Part shown: one piece after another, positions 16,183 through 25,207 of the stretch | How the letters are laid out: every line of letters starts with the position of its first letter | Position numbering within the stretch: position 1 is the stretch's first letter | DNA from: Terriglobus roseus | GTDB taxonomy: Bacteria; Acidobacteriota; Terriglobia; Terriglobales; Acidobacteriaceae | Direction of reading: 5' to 3' | Length of the DNA stretch: 64,000 nt | Assembly (NCBI RefSeq): GCF_900102185.1 | Contig: NZ_LT629690.1 | Span: forward strand, 372,001 to 436,000 | Position numbers and translations under genes: made by a program | The notes under the pieces: model-generated | Told to the model about the DNA's origin: nothing | The model's database searches: none | Seen by the model: the letters and a program-made list of their open reading frames with translations, nothing else

Positions 16183-19100
16183 TTAGAAGCTCAGGCGTCC
16201 TGACAGCTGAATCTGACGCTGTGCTCCCAGACCGACCTGGTTGCCAACCGTGGAGGACAGCGTTCCGAAGTTGCTGCCTGCACCGTTTGCACCCGACAGG
16301 GCGAACGGTGTTCCAGGCTGCGCGCCACCAGTAGCAGCGGACGGAATCACCTGTGCCAGACGAATGTTGCCAGGGTTGGCAAAGTTCGGGTGGTTGAGAA
16401 TGTTGAAGGCGTCCGCGACGAACTTGAACCGGAAGCGCTCCGTGAAGGCGAATTCCTTCTGGAGGCTCAGATCCAACTGCACCAGGCCGGGGCCGGTGAC
16501 ATCGTTGCGGCGCTGGTTGCCGAAGCTGCCAGCAGCCGGCGTGGTGAAGGCTGCAGGGTTCAGGAACTGCGGGCCTACCGTGGAGACCTGATATGCACCG
16601 CGTCCGCCGACGTAAGGATTCACGCCAGGTATGCGGTTCGGACGACGCACGTTACGGCTGTTACCGCCGCCCGGTACGTTCTGGACTGCCGTGGTCTGCA
16701 CCACGTTGCCCACAAGTACTGGGTTCGCGAAGGTCTGGCCAGCGTACGGCGTTCCGGCGTTGCCCACGTAGGCAACGTCAGGACGCGTGATCAGCACGTC
16801 GATCGGTACACCGGTGCGGAAGTTGACGATGCTACCAATCTGCCAGCCGCCTACAACCGTGTTGCCGATGCTGCCCAGGTCCATCGCCTTACCCTTACCC
16901 ACCGGCACATCGAACAACGCCGTTGCGTTCAGAGTGTCGCGGATGTCGTTGATACCGCGACCGTATTCAGGTGCTTGACCGTAGATCTGCAGCGGCTCCT
17001 GCGACGTGGTGGCTTCGTTCGAACCAGAAGAGGTACCCAGTTCCTTAGCCCATGTGTACTGCAGGCCAAGCGACAGGCCGTTCGAGAAGCGGCGCTGCAA
17101 CGAGGTCTGCAACGAGTGGTACTGATCCACACCGCCGCTGGTCTTGTAGTCGACTTCCGCGAAGCGGTTGCCGAACTGACGAATCGCAGTACCTGCACCC
17201 GTTGTGGGGCTGGTCGTTACGCCGGTGATCAGGTTGGTGATGGAGCGCAGGAACAGGTTGCGTCCCGTCGATCCAACATAGCCAACCATGAACTGCATGT
17301 TGCCCGGCAGCTGCTGCTGAATGCTGGCCGTGTAGCTGGCCACCTTCTCCGGCACCTTATAGGTGGGAGCGTAGGCGCGCGGCTGGTAGCCCAGCGTCGG
17401 GCTGTTGATGTCGTAGTTCGCGTATACGTCCGTCTGCGGATTGATCGGATAAACCTTACCGCTGGTCGCCGTACCACCCGTGTTGGTAAACGTACGGGTC
17501 GCACGGTCATTGGCTTCCGGCTGGATCTGATCTTCCGTCTGTCCGGGTCCGAAGTACCATCCACCACCAAGGCGAAGAACGGTCTTGTCATGCAGGCTGG
17601 CCGGAGCATAGGTCAGGCCCAGGCGGGGTCCAAAGTTCTGTGTGCTGGAGTACCAATCGCCCTTGTAGCTGGGGTAAATGGTGCCTGCAACCATGTCGAA
17701 GACCACGTTCTTGTTGCGTACTTCATGCAACGGCGAATAGTACTCGTAGCGCAGACCATAGCTCAGCGTCAGGTTGGGCTTAATCTTCCACTCATCCTGC
17801 GCATATGCGATGTAGTACTCCTGCTTCACCTGGGCGTTTCCGCTCAGGCCCGTGAATGGGCTCTTATCGCTCAACGTGCCGTAGAACTGAATCTGATCCG
17901 GAACGTTGTTCGCGAAGTTCGCAAAGCTGTTGTAGGTGTACGTGGTACCACCGATCTGGTCGTTGTACAGCGACAGCGGACGGATCTCAACACCGTACTT
18001 CGTGTTGTGGTTGCCGATCACGTAGCTGAAGTTGTCAATGTACGAGTAGCTCTGGCCCGTGTACGGAGCGCCCGTGCCGTTAAACGATGACGACAGCGAA
18101 ATCAGCGCGCCAACGTTGGTCAAACCGGCAATTGCGATACGCGAAGAGCTGAGATTCACACCGCCGGTAGGACCGGCAACGCCCTGCACGCGCATCTTGA
18201 TGCCGTTGTAGCCGAACTTGGTTTCGTTGAACATGCGCGGCGTCAGTACCTGGTTCAGCGCCAGAACGCCGTTCTGCGGTACTTCCACCTGGTTAAAGCG
18301 GCTCAGCGAAGCATCCTGCACCTGCGACGACACACCCTGATCGCGGTTGTAACGCGCATACAGGTTGAACCGGTCGTTGAAGTGATAGTCGAAACGGATG
18401 TGGCCGAAATCTTCCTGAATGCGGTTCTGACCAATGCTGATAAGGCCTGCCGCACCGTTGTTCGCGATGGGGAAGGCAGCCAGCAGCGGCTGCAGTGCCG
18501 GGTTGGTCACCTGCGCACGCTGTGCAGCGCTCAGAGTGGTGGAGGAGTAAGGAACAGCCCAAACCTGGCGCAGACCTTCATACACGGCTGCGAAGAACAG
18601 CTTGTCCTTGATGATGGGGCCGCCAACCGATCCACCAAACTGGTTCAGGCGGAACTTCGGCGTGTTGTTCGCAGTGTTGCGACGGTTGAAGTAGTTGCGC
18701 GCGTCGAAGAAGTCGTTACGCACATACTCAAACAGGCTGCCGTGAAGAGCGTTACCACCACTCTTGGTCACAAAGCTGATCTGACCGCCCGTGCCGGTAC
18801 CCAGTTCTGCGGGGTAGTTCGACGAGTCAACGCGGAATTCCTGCACGGCTTCCAGCGACTGCTGCAGACGGAAGGTGGAGGTCAACTCACCGTTCAGGTT
18901 GCCCGGAGATGTATCGATGATGCTGGTGGCTTCAATGCCATCCAGGCGGATGATGTTCTGTTCCACGGCGCGGCCGGAGAAGTGCATGTTGTCAAAGGTG
19001 CCGCTGCCCGTGTTCGTCGCACCGGGGGTCAACAGATACAGCTGCGAAATCTGACGACCGTTGATCGGCAGGTTCTTAATTTCGCGCTCAGGAACGTTGC

Positions 19101-19518
19101 CGCCGATCTTCGCCGACGACGTATCCAGGTCCACTACGCTGCCCGCATTCACGGTGACAGAGGTTTCCGCACCAGCAACGCCTACGGAAAAGTTCTTTGT
19201 TACTTCCTGGCCTACAGCCAATACCAGGTTCTTCTGCTCATTGTTTGAAAAGCCGGCAGCCGTGATCAGCACGTCATACGTGCCGGGCGGCAGTGACACG
19301 GCAACATATAGGCCGTCGCCATTGGTGGTCACCACGCGTTCTTGCCCGGTGCCAAGGTTGCGGATGCTTACCTGTGCATTGGAAACGGCAGCGCCACTGG
19401 GGTCGGTCACTGTGCCGGTGAGCCTTGCCGTGGTGGTCTGTGCTCCAGCGGCTGCAGCGGAAAGACACGCAACCAGTGCGATGCGCGTGGGGAGATGGAA
19501 AAACTTATCTGGCCTCAT
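16183..19518 (-). CDS. TonB-dependent receptor, Oar type (receptor 1)
   Basis: An 1111-residue outer-membrane receptor. Order: signal peptide (residues 1-26), carboxypeptidase-regulatory-like beta-sandwich (about 30-110, TARLTGTVTDPSGAAVSNAQ), plug (about 125-260, with NLPINGRQISQLYLLTPGA and VTKSGGNALHGSLFEYVRN) and a 22-strand barrel ending in the aromatic RLSF. Acidobacteria carry many such Oar-like proteins; their substrates (often oligosaccharides or peptides) are mostly unknown. It has its own terminator and a candidate promoter at 19581-19553, so it appears monocistronic; there is no neighbouring substrate-degrading gene to hint at its cargo. Confidence 0.94.
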   Translation of the reverse strand: MRPDKFFHLPTRIALVACLSAAAAGAQTTTARLTGTVTDPSGAAVSNAQVSIRNLGTGQERVVTTNGDGLYVAVSLPPGTYDVLITAAGFSNNEQKNLVLAVGQEVTKNFSVGVAGAETSVTVNAGSVVDLDTSSAKIGGNVPEREIKNLPINGRQISQLYLLTPGATNTGSGTFDNMHFSGRAVEQNIIRLDGIEATSIIDTSPGNLNGELTSTFRLQQSLEAVQEFRVDSSNYPAELGTGTGGQISFVTKSGGNALHGSLFEYVRNDFFDARNYFNRRNTANNTPKFRLNQFGGSVGGPIIKDKLFFAAVYEGLRQVWAVPYSSTTLSAAQRAQVTNPALQPLLAAFPIANNGAAGLISIGQNRIQEDFGHIRFDYHFNDRFNLYARYNRDQGVSSQVQDASLSRFNQVEVPQNGVLALNQVLTPRMFNETKFGYNGIKMRVQGVAGPTGGVNLSSSRIAIAGLTNVGALISLSSSFNGTGAPYTGQSYSYIDNFSYVIGNHNTKYGVEIRPLSLYNDQIGGTTYTYNSFANFANNVPDQIQFYGTLSDKSPFTGLSGNAQVKQEYYIAYAQDEWKIKPNLTLSYGLRYEYYSPLHEVRNKNVVFDMVAGTIYPSYKGDWYSSTQNFGPRLGLTYAPASLHDKTVLRLGGGWYFGPGQTEDQIQPEANDRATRTFTNTGGTATSGKVYPINPQTDVYANYDINSPTLGYQPRAYAPTYKVPEKVASYTASIQQQLPGNMQFMVGYVGSTGRNLFLRSITNLITGVTTSPTTGAGTAIRQFGNRFAEVDYKTSGGVDQYHSLQTSLQRRFSNGLSLGLQYTWAKELGTSSGSNEATTSQEPLQIYGQAPEYGRGINDIRDTLNATALFDVPVGKGKAMDLGSIGNTVVGGWQIGSIVNFRTGVPIDVLITRPDVAYVGNAGTPYAGQTFANPVLVGNVVQTTAVQNVPGGGNSRNVRRPNRIPGVNPYVGGRGAYQVSTVGPQFLNPAAFTTPAAGSFGNQRRNDVTGPGLVQLDLSLQKEFAFTERFRFKFVADAFNILNHPNFANPGNIRLAQVIPSAATGGAQPGTPFALSGANGAGSNFGTLSSTVGNQVGLGAQRQIQLSGRLSF

Positions 19519-19552
19519 GCTTCTGAGGATTCCGTTTACGCGTTGCCCAATG

Positions 19553-19581
19553 TTTACAGCAGGGTGAATGTACGGTTACAA
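19553..19581 (-). promoter_or_regulatory. Candidate sigma-70 promoter of TonB receptor 1
   Basis: On the minus strand TTGTAA (19581-19576) and TGTAAA (19558-19553) are separated by exactly 17 nt, 34 nt before the ATG at 19518. Both hexamers match the consensus only partly. Confidence 0.4.
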
Positions 19582-19628
19582 ACGGCGGATTATGGGGAAA
19601 ATTTGGCACAATCGTTCGTTCGTTAACA

Positions 19629-19650
19629 AAGTTTCCGCTAACTGAAACTT
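19629..19650. promoter_or_regulatory. Operator-like inverted repeat in the divergent region
   Basis: AAGTTTC (19629-19635) and GAAACTT (19644-19650) are a perfect 7-bp inverted repeat spaced by 8 nt, between TonB receptor 1 and the SMR-like gene. A string of CGTT repeats precedes it at about 19614-19624. The regulator is unknown. Confidence 0.35.
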
Positions 19651-19687
19651 CCCGATTTGGAACTCCGGAAATTCCGCGGATGAGAAC

Positions 19688-20020
19688 ATGAACTGTATGA
19701 AGGTTTTCCTGTTCGTTTTGATGGCAACCATCTTTGAGGCGGTCGGAGATGCGGTCATCCGAATCGCAATTGCAGCGCCTCGTCCTCATATGCGGATTGG
19801 CTTCTATCTTCTGGGAACGGTGTTGCTTGCACTTTATGGCACGTCGCTCAACCTGGCCCCGGTGGAGTTTGCGACTGTTACAGGGCTGTACATTGCCACC
19901 CTGTTTGTGGTCTTCCAGATCACCAATTATGTGCTGCTGCACACTGCGCCCACCCTGCCGGTAATGGTGGGCGGGTCACTGATCGTGGCGGGCGGCCTGA
20001 CGGTCTATTTGTGGAAATAA
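19688..20020 (+). CDS. SMR-like small four-helix membrane protein
   Basis: A 110-residue protein with four membrane helices, the size and layout of small multidrug resistance transporters. A conserved-looking glutamate sits in helix 1 (ATIFEAVGDAVIRIA), where EmrE has its essential Glu14, and the last helix (GGSLIVAGGLTVYLW) resembles the dimerisation helix. The Trp of EmrE helix 3 is absent, so the function may differ from classic drug export. The ATG at 19688 is followed by another at 19697. It is divergent from TonB receptor 1 and upstream of the rpsT leader. Confidence 0.7.
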   Translation: MNCMKVFLFVLMATIFEAVGDAVIRIAIAAPRPHMRIGFYLLGTVLLALYGTSLNLAPVEFATVTGLYIATLFVVFQITNYVLLHTAPTLPVMVGGSLIVAGGLTVYLWK

Positions 20021-20065
20021 GAGGGGAACCTCTTGCGTCAACGCCTAAAATCGAGTACCGTAGAA

Positions 20066-20152
20066 GGGTTGGAGAAACCCCGGCAGACCCGTGCCGTGGA
20101 GGCTCCCATCTTGCAGCCGGCCTGAAATGGTGACGGCGCTACCAGATTTCAG
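20066..20152 (+). ncRNA. Structured leader upstream of rpsT (candidate cis-regulatory RNA)
   Basis: Several adjacent hairpins can form in the 169-nt gap before rpsT: GGGTT/AACCC (20066-20070 with 20076-20080), CGGCA/TGCCG (20081-20085 with 20092-20096), a GGA/TCC hairpin near 20098-20106, and CTGAAATGGT (20122-20131) with ACC-AG-ATTTCAG (20141-20152). The last has ten pairs with a 2-nt bulge. Ribosomal proteins often control their own messages through such leaders, but I could not match this to a known RNA family. Confidence 0.4.
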
Positions 20153-20189
20153 CCCCTGACAAGCGGCAAACGGAAGAGAAAAGAGTTCG

Positions 20190-20465
20190 ATGGCAAATCA
20201 CGTATCGTCCCTGAAGCGCTCCAAGCAGACCATTGCAAAGACCGCAGTCAATCGCTCCAACAAGACCAAGCTGCGCGGTTCGCTGCGCCAGCTGCGCGAG
20301 GCCCTGGTAAAGGGTGATGTGGAAGCTGTGAAGACACAGTACCGCGCAACCGTCTCCATCCTGGACAAGAGCGTCCAGAAGGGCGTGCTGCATGACAACA
20401 CTGCATCGCGCTACAAGAGCCGCCTCAACGCTCGCGTGAAGGCTCTGGCCACCAAGGCTGCTTAA
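20190..20465 (+). CDS. rpsT: 30S ribosomal protein S20
   Basis: A 91-residue basic protein beginning [17 protein letters not shown], with the helical Lys/Arg/Ala pattern of S20 ([18 protein letters not shown] at the end). S20 binds 16S rRNA and helps early 30S assembly. A purine-rich ribosome site (GGAAGAGAAAAGAG) precedes the ATG. The gene stands alone between a structured leader and a strong terminator, as is common for rpsT. Confidence 0.98.
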   Translation: MANHVSSLKRSKQTIAKTAVNRSNKTKLRGSLRQLREALVKGDVEAVKTQYRATVSILDKSVQKGVLHDNTASRYKSRLNARVKALATKAA

Positions 20466-20490
20466 GCTAACACGAAAGTTTTCATCTCTT

Positions 20491-20527
20491 GCAAAAGGCA
20501 CGGACACGATCCGTGCCTTTTGCTTTT
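20491..20527 (+). terminator. Rho-independent terminator of rpsT
   Basis: GCAAAAGGCACGGA (20491-20504) and TCCGTGCCTTTTGC (20510-20523) form a 14-bp perfect stem with a 5-nt loop, followed by TTTT. Confidence 0.95.
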
Positions 20528-20553
20528 ACACTCGTCCATAAGAGTGCTTCTGC

Positions 20554-22563
20554 ATGCTTCCAACTGACGCAAACAACCAGACGTTCTCCCGTCGCGACGA
20601 GAAAATTGCGCCGGGCAAGCTGGCTGCTGCGCAGTATGTCATCGCCGCGATTTTGCTGGTGTTGTTTGCCGGTTTGTGGCGATTGCAGATTCTCGGAGCG
20701 GACAACTACCGTCTGCTCGCAGAAGCGAATCGTGTCCGTAAAGTCCCAATTCTGGCACCGCGTGGTCGCCTGTTTGATCGCGAAGGCCGCCTGCTGGTGG
20801 ACAACTACTCTTCCGTCACCTGCTTCCTGCTGCGCGAACAGATGCGCGATGCCGACCTGCCGCTGATCGCTGAGGGTCTGCACCTCCCCATGGATCAGCT
20901 TCAGTACATTCTGCGCCATTATCAGTACGCGCCAAAGTATCAGCCCATTCCTCTGAAGCAGGACATTACACCGGACGAACAGGCCTTCATCTCCGCTCAT
21001 TTCAACGAGTTACCGGAACTGGAAACTCTGGAAGAGCAGCGTCGCCTGTATCCGCGCGACGGCTTTGCTGCCCACCTGATCGGCTATGTCGGCGAAATCA
21101 GCGAAAACGACCTCAAGAATCCCAAGTACGACTTCTACGAACCCGGCGACGTCGTAGGCAAGTTCGGTGTGGAAGAGGCGTACGACGCCATTCTTCGTGG
21201 CACTGACGGTTCGCGCGACGTGATCGTGAACAGCCACGGCCGCGAAATTGGAAAATTGGGCGAAGAACTCGCCGTCCCCGGTAAGGATCTCAAGCTGACC
21301 ATCGATCTGGACCTGCAGATGGTGGCGGAAAAGGTGATGGAGGGCAAGAACGGCGGCCTCGTCGCCATGGATCCGCACACCGGCGAAATCCTGGCAATGG
21401 TGTCCCGGCCAACCTTCGATCCGAACCAGTTCGCAGTACGTCTCTCACGTTCCTACTGGAACGGAATCGTCACAGACACAAACCATCCGCTGATGAATAA
21501 GGCCATTCAGGCGCAACTTGCTCCAGGGTCTACGTTTAAGGTCATCATGACGCTTGCGGGCCTGCAGGAGAATGCTGCGCAGGATCTGCGCGTGGTCTGC
21601 AACGGCGGCGCGACCTTCTACGGCCACTTCTTCGGATGCGATCGCCACCACGGCTCCGTGGACATCCGCAACGCCCTCCCGTACTCCTGCGACACGTATT
21701 ACTACACGCTGGCGAACAAGCTCGGCATCGACACGATTGCGAAATATGGTCATGAAGTGGGCATCGGTCAAAAGACCGGCGTCGACCTCCCCGGCGAGGC
21801 CTCCGGCATCATGCCTTCGCCGGAATGGAAGCTGAAGGCGCAGCGTGACAAGTGGTACGCGGGCGAGACGATCTCGGTCGGCATCGGCCAGGGCGCCACT
21901 CAGGCCAGCCCGATCCAGTTGGCGCGCGCACTCAGCGGCATCGCATCCGGTGGTGTCTTCATCCGACCTCACTCCGTCATGGCAGATCAGATCGATCCCC
22001 AGATGCAGCAGGCGCTTGAAGAGACCTATCCCGGCACCGGCAAGAAGCGCATCGAGATCTCCACGGAGAACTGGGAGACCATCACGGACGCCATGGCGAA
22101 CGTGACGCAGAGCAGCATCGGTACCGCCGCGGAAGCGCATCTGGAAGGCATCGACTTCGCAGGCAAGACAGGCACGGCCGACGTCATCAGCGGTCGTAAG
22201 AAGGGAACTGCGGACAAGGCCACCCTTCCCAACGCATGGTTCGTTGGCATGACACCGCGCCGCAACCCGGACATCGTTGTAGCGGTTCTGTGGGAGCACG
22301 GTTACTGGGGCAACAACTCCGCGAAGCTCGCCGCACAGGTTGTGAACGCCTTCGTTGAAAAGCAGCGCAAGAAGGCCGGTAATCTTCGTCTGGTACAGGC
22401 AGCCTTGCCGCAGCCTCCCAATCAGGACAGTGGCGCGAAAGACGACAAGTCCGCTCAGCCGTCTGCGAGCGCGAAGCCAGTTGCACCTGCTGACAAGGAC
22501 GCCGCAAGGCCTGCATCGCAGCCCGTGGCGCTGAAGCCGAAAGAACAGAAGCCAGCCGCTTAG
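20554..22563 (+). CDS. mrdA: Penicillin-binding protein 2 (elongation transpeptidase)
   Basis: A 669-residue class B penicillin-binding protein that cross-links peptidoglycan during cell elongation. One N-terminal membrane helix (residues about 25-45), the non-catalytic domain starting at APRGRLFDREGRLLVDNY, then the transpeptidase domain with the nucleophile in LAPGSTFK, the SCD motif (LPYSCDTYYYTLANKLG) and FAGKTGTADV (KTG). After about residue 615 it has an Ala/Pro/Lys-rich disordered tail. rodA follows after 46 nt, the classic pair. No clear Shine-Dalgarno precedes the ATG. Confidence 0.96.
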   Translation: MLPTDANNQTFSRRDEKIAPGKLAAAQYVIAAILLVLFAGLWRLQILGADNYRLLAEANRVRKVPILAPRGRLFDREGRLLVDNYSSVTCFLLREQMRDADLPLIAEGLHLPMDQLQYILRHYQYAPKYQPIPLKQDITPDEQAFISAHFNELPELETLEEQRRLYPRDGFAAHLIGYVGEISENDLKNPKYDFYEPGDVVGKFGVEEAYDAILRGTDGSRDVIVNSHGREIGKLGEELAVPGKDLKLTIDLDLQMVAEKVMEGKNGGLVAMDPHTGEILAMVSRPTFDPNQFAVRLSRSYWNGIVTDTNHPLMNKAIQAQLAPGSTFKVIMTLAGLQENAAQDLRVVCNGGATFYGHFFGCDRHHGSVDIRNALPYSCDTYYYTLANKLGIDTIAKYGHEVGIGQKTGVDLPGEASGIMPSPEWKLKAQRDKWYAGETISVGIGQGATQASPIQLARALSGIASGGVFIRPHSVMADQIDPQMQQALEETYPGTGKKRIEISTENWETITDAMANVTQSSIGTAAEAHLEGIDFAGKTGTADVISGRKKGTADKATLPNAWFVGMTPRRNPDIVVAVLWEHGYWGNNSAKLAAQVVNAFVEKQRKKAGNLRLVQAALPQPPNQDSGAKDDKSAQPSASAKPVAPADKDAARPASQPVALKPKEQKPAA

Positions 22564-22609
22564 ACCGCGGCCTGATCTCCGCTGCCACTTATACTGAACT
22601 CAGCCGCAG

Positions 22610-23713
22610 ATGACCCGTTTTTCCGCCTATCGTGACTTTGACTGGACGCTCTTCGGCTTCGTGATGCTGATGAGCCTCATCAGCGTTATGGAGATTTACT
22701 CCGCCACGCTCCACACCAAATTTCACGGCTTCCATACCAAGCAGATGATGTTTCTTGGTATCGCCGTGCCGTTGATGTTCATCGTTTCGCTCATCGACTA
22801 CCACCGCCTTCTTGAGATTGCGCATTGGGCGTACGGCATCAGCATCGCGTCGTTGCTCGCGGTGCTTGTCGTCGGCAAAAAAGTGCTTGGCGCACGACGG
22901 TGGATTGCGTTTCCAGGCGGCATCCACTTTCAGCCGTCGGAGTGGGTCAAGCTGGTGCTCATTGTGGCGGCAGCACGTTATTTTTGGGGGCTTTCCGGTA
23001 AAGAAGAGCTTGACTGGAAAGACGTTGGCAAAGCCTTCGCGCTCATCGGTATCCCTATGTTGCTGGTGCTCAAACAGCCTGATCTTGGCACCACCATGAC
23101 CTACTCACCGATCCTGATTGCGGGACTATTCTTCGGCGGTATCTCGTGGAAGAAGGCGGCCATTCTGGTCGTCACCTTCGTCGTGATGGTGGTTGGTATC
23201 TGGACCAGCGGCAAGGTTCTCAAGCCCTACCAGAAGGCGCGTCTAACCAGCTTCCAACACCCTGAGAACGATCCCAAAGGCAGCGGCTACCAGGTTCGAC
23301 AATCATTGATCGCTGTGGGGTCTGGCGGCATCTGGGGCAAGGGCGCAACCAAGGGAACGCAGACGCAGGGCGACTTCCTCCCCATCCCGTACACCGACTT
23401 CATCTTTGCGGCGCTTTGCGAAGAGCACGGCTTTGTCGGTGCGGCGCTGGTGCTGATTCTTTACTTCCTCATCCTCATCCGTCTCGTGCAAAACGCGCAG
23501 ACAGCGAAGGACCCACCGGGAACGCTGCTGGTCATGGGCGTCGCAGCGGTCATGATCTTCCAGATCGCCATCAACATCGGCATGGTGCTGGGCATGATGC
23601 CCGTCACCGGCATTCCGCTGCCGCTGCTCAGCTACGGCGGGTCCAGCATCATCTTCACGTTCCTTGCACTTGGAATCGTGATGAACGTGCGCATGACCCG
23701 CTTCGTGAACTAA
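22610..23713 (+). CDS. rodA: Rod shape-determining protein RodA (SEDS glycosyltransferase)
   Basis: A 367-residue, ten-helix SEDS protein that polymerises glycan strands with PBP2. Typical motifs: IYSATL near the start, RWIAFPGGIHFQPSEWVKLVL, KQPDLGTTMTYSPILIAGLF, and VTGIPLPLLSYGGSSIIFTF near the end. Length matches E. coli RodA (370). A TATACT hexamer lies 14 nt before the ATG, and there is no Shine-Dalgarno, so it may also be read from its own start site. Downstream is a bidirectional hairpin. Confidence 0.96.
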   Translation: MTRFSAYRDFDWTLFGFVMLMSLISVMEIYSATLHTKFHGFHTKQMMFLGIAVPLMFIVSLIDYHRLLEIAHWAYGISIASLLAVLVVGKKVLGARRWIAFPGGIHFQPSEWVKLVLIVAAARYFWGLSGKEELDWKDVGKAFALIGIPMLLVLKQPDLGTTMTYSPILIAGLFFGGISWKKAAILVVTFVVMVVGIWTSGKVLKPYQKARLTSFQHPENDPKGSGYQVRQSLIAVGSGGIWGKGATKGTQTQGDFLPIPYTDFIFAALCEEHGFVGAALVLILYFLILIRLVQNAQTAKDPPGTLLVMGVAAVMIFQIAINIGMVLGMMPVTGIPLPLLSYGGSSIIFTFLALGIVMNVRMTRFVN

Positions 23714-23715
23714 CG

Positions 23716-23745
23716 CACACCGTCTGTTGCGAAACAGACGGTGTG
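23716..23745. terminator. Bidirectional hairpin between rodA and the HAD gene
   Basis: CACACCGTCTGTT (23716-23728) and AACAGACGGTGTG (23733-23745) form a 13-bp perfect stem with a GCGA loop between two convergent genes. No T tract follows on either strand. Confidence 0.8.
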
Positions 23746-23752
23746 GCCAGAT

Positions 23753-24373
23753 CTAAAGCGCTGGCGAACCTGCGCCCGGCAGTATCACCGGCACACGCAC
23801 CCACTGCATGCCCGCTGCCTTCGCGGCGGCAATACCCGCATCGGCATCTTCAAACACCAAGCAGTCTTCCGGTGCAATCTTCAGAAGCTCTGCGGCCTTC
23901 AAAAACGGCTCAGGATCGGGCTTGCCCTTGGTGTAATCCTCCGCTCCCACCAGGACGGCGAAACGATCCAGAATCCCCAACGCGGTAAGCGTTTTCAAAA
24001 TATTTTCACGTGGCGATCCTGACACCACAGCCAGCGGAATCTTCCCGTACTGCGCCGTGATGTGCGCAAGGACAGAGGCAATCGGCTTGATGTTGCTTAC
24101 GCCCAGCAGATACTGCGCTTCTTTGTCGGCCACCACGGCTTCGGGATCCATCGTGTAGCCAAAGCGTTCATTCAGTAGCTTCACCACGCCCACTGGCGGA
24201 ACACCTGCCCACTCATAGAACAGATTTTCCGGAAACGTGCCGCCGTGTTCGCGAATCGTATTCGTCCACGCAATGAAATGCGCGGGCATCGAATCCGCAA
24301 TCGTTCCATCCAAATCAAACAGGTACGCCTTGAAATTGCCCGAGGGTAGGGCCAGTGAATCGCCGGTCAACAT
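23753..24373 (-). CDS. HAD-superfamily phosphatase, beta-phosphoglucomutase-like
   Basis: A 206-residue HAD hydrolase. Motif I is YLFDLDGTIADSMP (nucleophile Asp), motif II VVSGSPREN, motif III with the Lys of GAEDYTKGKPDPEPFLKA, and motif IV FEDADAGIAAAKAAGM. The cap domain is the small helical type found in beta-phosphoglucomutase and sugar phosphatases such as YqaB. GGAG lies 6 nt before ATG 24373, which is preferred to the ATG at 24394. It is divergent from rpe (46 nt apart), consistent with sugar-phosphate metabolism, but the substrate is not known. Confidence 0.9.
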   Translation of the reverse strand: MLTGDSLALPSGNFKAYLFDLDGTIADSMPAHFIAWTNTIREHGGTFPENLFYEWAGVPPVGVVKLLNERFGYTMDPEAVVADKEAQYLLGVSNIKPIASVLAHITAQYGKIPLAVVSGSPRENILKTLTALGILDRFAVLVGAEDYTKGKPDPEPFLKAAELLKIAPEDCLVFEDADAGIAAAKAAGMQWVRVPVILPGAGSPAL

Positions 24374-24419
24374 GGTTTCTCCTACTTCAACCATACCGGC
24401 TTGATAAACTCGGCTCTAG

Positions 24420-25106
24420 ATGATCGACCTTGCGTTTTCCATTCTTGCGGCTGACTTCACCCACCTTGCGGAGGAGATCGCCACGGCCGAACGTGCCGGC
24501 GGCACCGTTTGCCATGTGGATGTGATGGATGGCCACTTCGTGCCTAACATCACCTTCGGACCGCCCGTTGTGGCTGCCGTGCGCCGCTGCACCAATCTGC
24601 CGCTGGACGTCCACCTCATGATCGAAGACCCGGATCGCTACATTCCGGACTTTGCCAAGGCAGGCGCGGACTGGGTCATTGTCCATCAAGAAGTTTGCCG
24701 TCATCTGCATCGCACGCTCACGCAGATTCGCGAACACGGCATGCAGCCCGCAGTCGTCATCAATCCGGCCACGCCCGTTGAGACCCTGATCGAAGTGCTT
24801 CCCATGGTGCATCACGTTCTGGTTATGACGGTGAACCCTGGTTTCGGTGGCCAGAGCTTCATCCCGCGCTGCGTGGAAAAGGTGCGACATCTTGCGTCGC
24901 TGCGTGAAGAGATGAACCTGAACTTCCGCATTGAAGTGGACGGCGGTATCGCTGTGGACACAGTGGGAGAGGTCGTTCGCGCAGGCGCTGATTTGTTGGT
25001 TGCAGGCTCTGCTATCTTCGCTGGTCCGGGAAATCAGGCTCAAACCACGAAGAACGCGGAAGAGTTTTTGCGTGTTGCTCGTTCAGCGGGTGAACTCACA
25101 GCATAG
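24420..25106 (+). CDS. rpe: Ribulose-phosphate 3-epimerase
   Basis: A 228-residue TIM-barrel enzyme interconverting ribulose-5-phosphate and xylulose-5-phosphate in the pentose phosphate pathway. FSILAADFTHLAEEI, HVDVMDGHFVPNITFGP (metal ligands His, Asp, His), VMTVNPGFGGQSFIP and EVDGGIAVDTV are all present. There is no Shine-Dalgarno; TAAACT (24405-24410) is 9 nt before the ATG. Length is normal. Confidence 0.97.
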   Translation: MIDLAFSILAADFTHLAEEIATAERAGGTVCHVDVMDGHFVPNITFGPPVVAAVRRCTNLPLDVHLMIEDPDRYIPDFAKAGADWVIVHQEVCRHLHRTLTQIREHGMQPAVVINPATPVETLIEVLPMVHHVLVMTVNPGFGGQSFIPRCVEKVRHLASLREEMNLNFRIEVDGGIAVDTVGEVVRAGADLLVAGSAIFAGPGNQAQTTKNAEEFLRVARSAGELTA

Positions 25107-25127
25107 TTAGTTAAGAAACCTTTCTAC

Positions 25128-25156
25128 TTGCGTGTAAGGCCCGCGGTGCTTAGGAT
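25128..25156 (+). promoter_or_regulatory. Candidate sigma-70 promoter of the M28 peptidase gene
   Basis: TTGCGT (25128-25133) and TAGGAT (25151-25156) with a 17-nt spacer, 52 nt before the ATG at 25208. The -10 overlaps the left arm of a 9-bp inverted repeat, GGATGAGAG (25153-25161) and CTCTCATCC (25167-25175), which could be an operator or the end of the rpe transcript. Confidence 0.5.
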
Positions 25157-25207
25157 GAGAGCCAATCTCTCATCCAACTCACACGCACCAGAAGAAGGGG
25201 ATTTTCC

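Noticed and set aside
16390-18090. A 566-codon plus-strand frame inside TonB receptor 1.
   Set aside because: Arg/Val-rich translation with no motif; antisense to a clear receptor.
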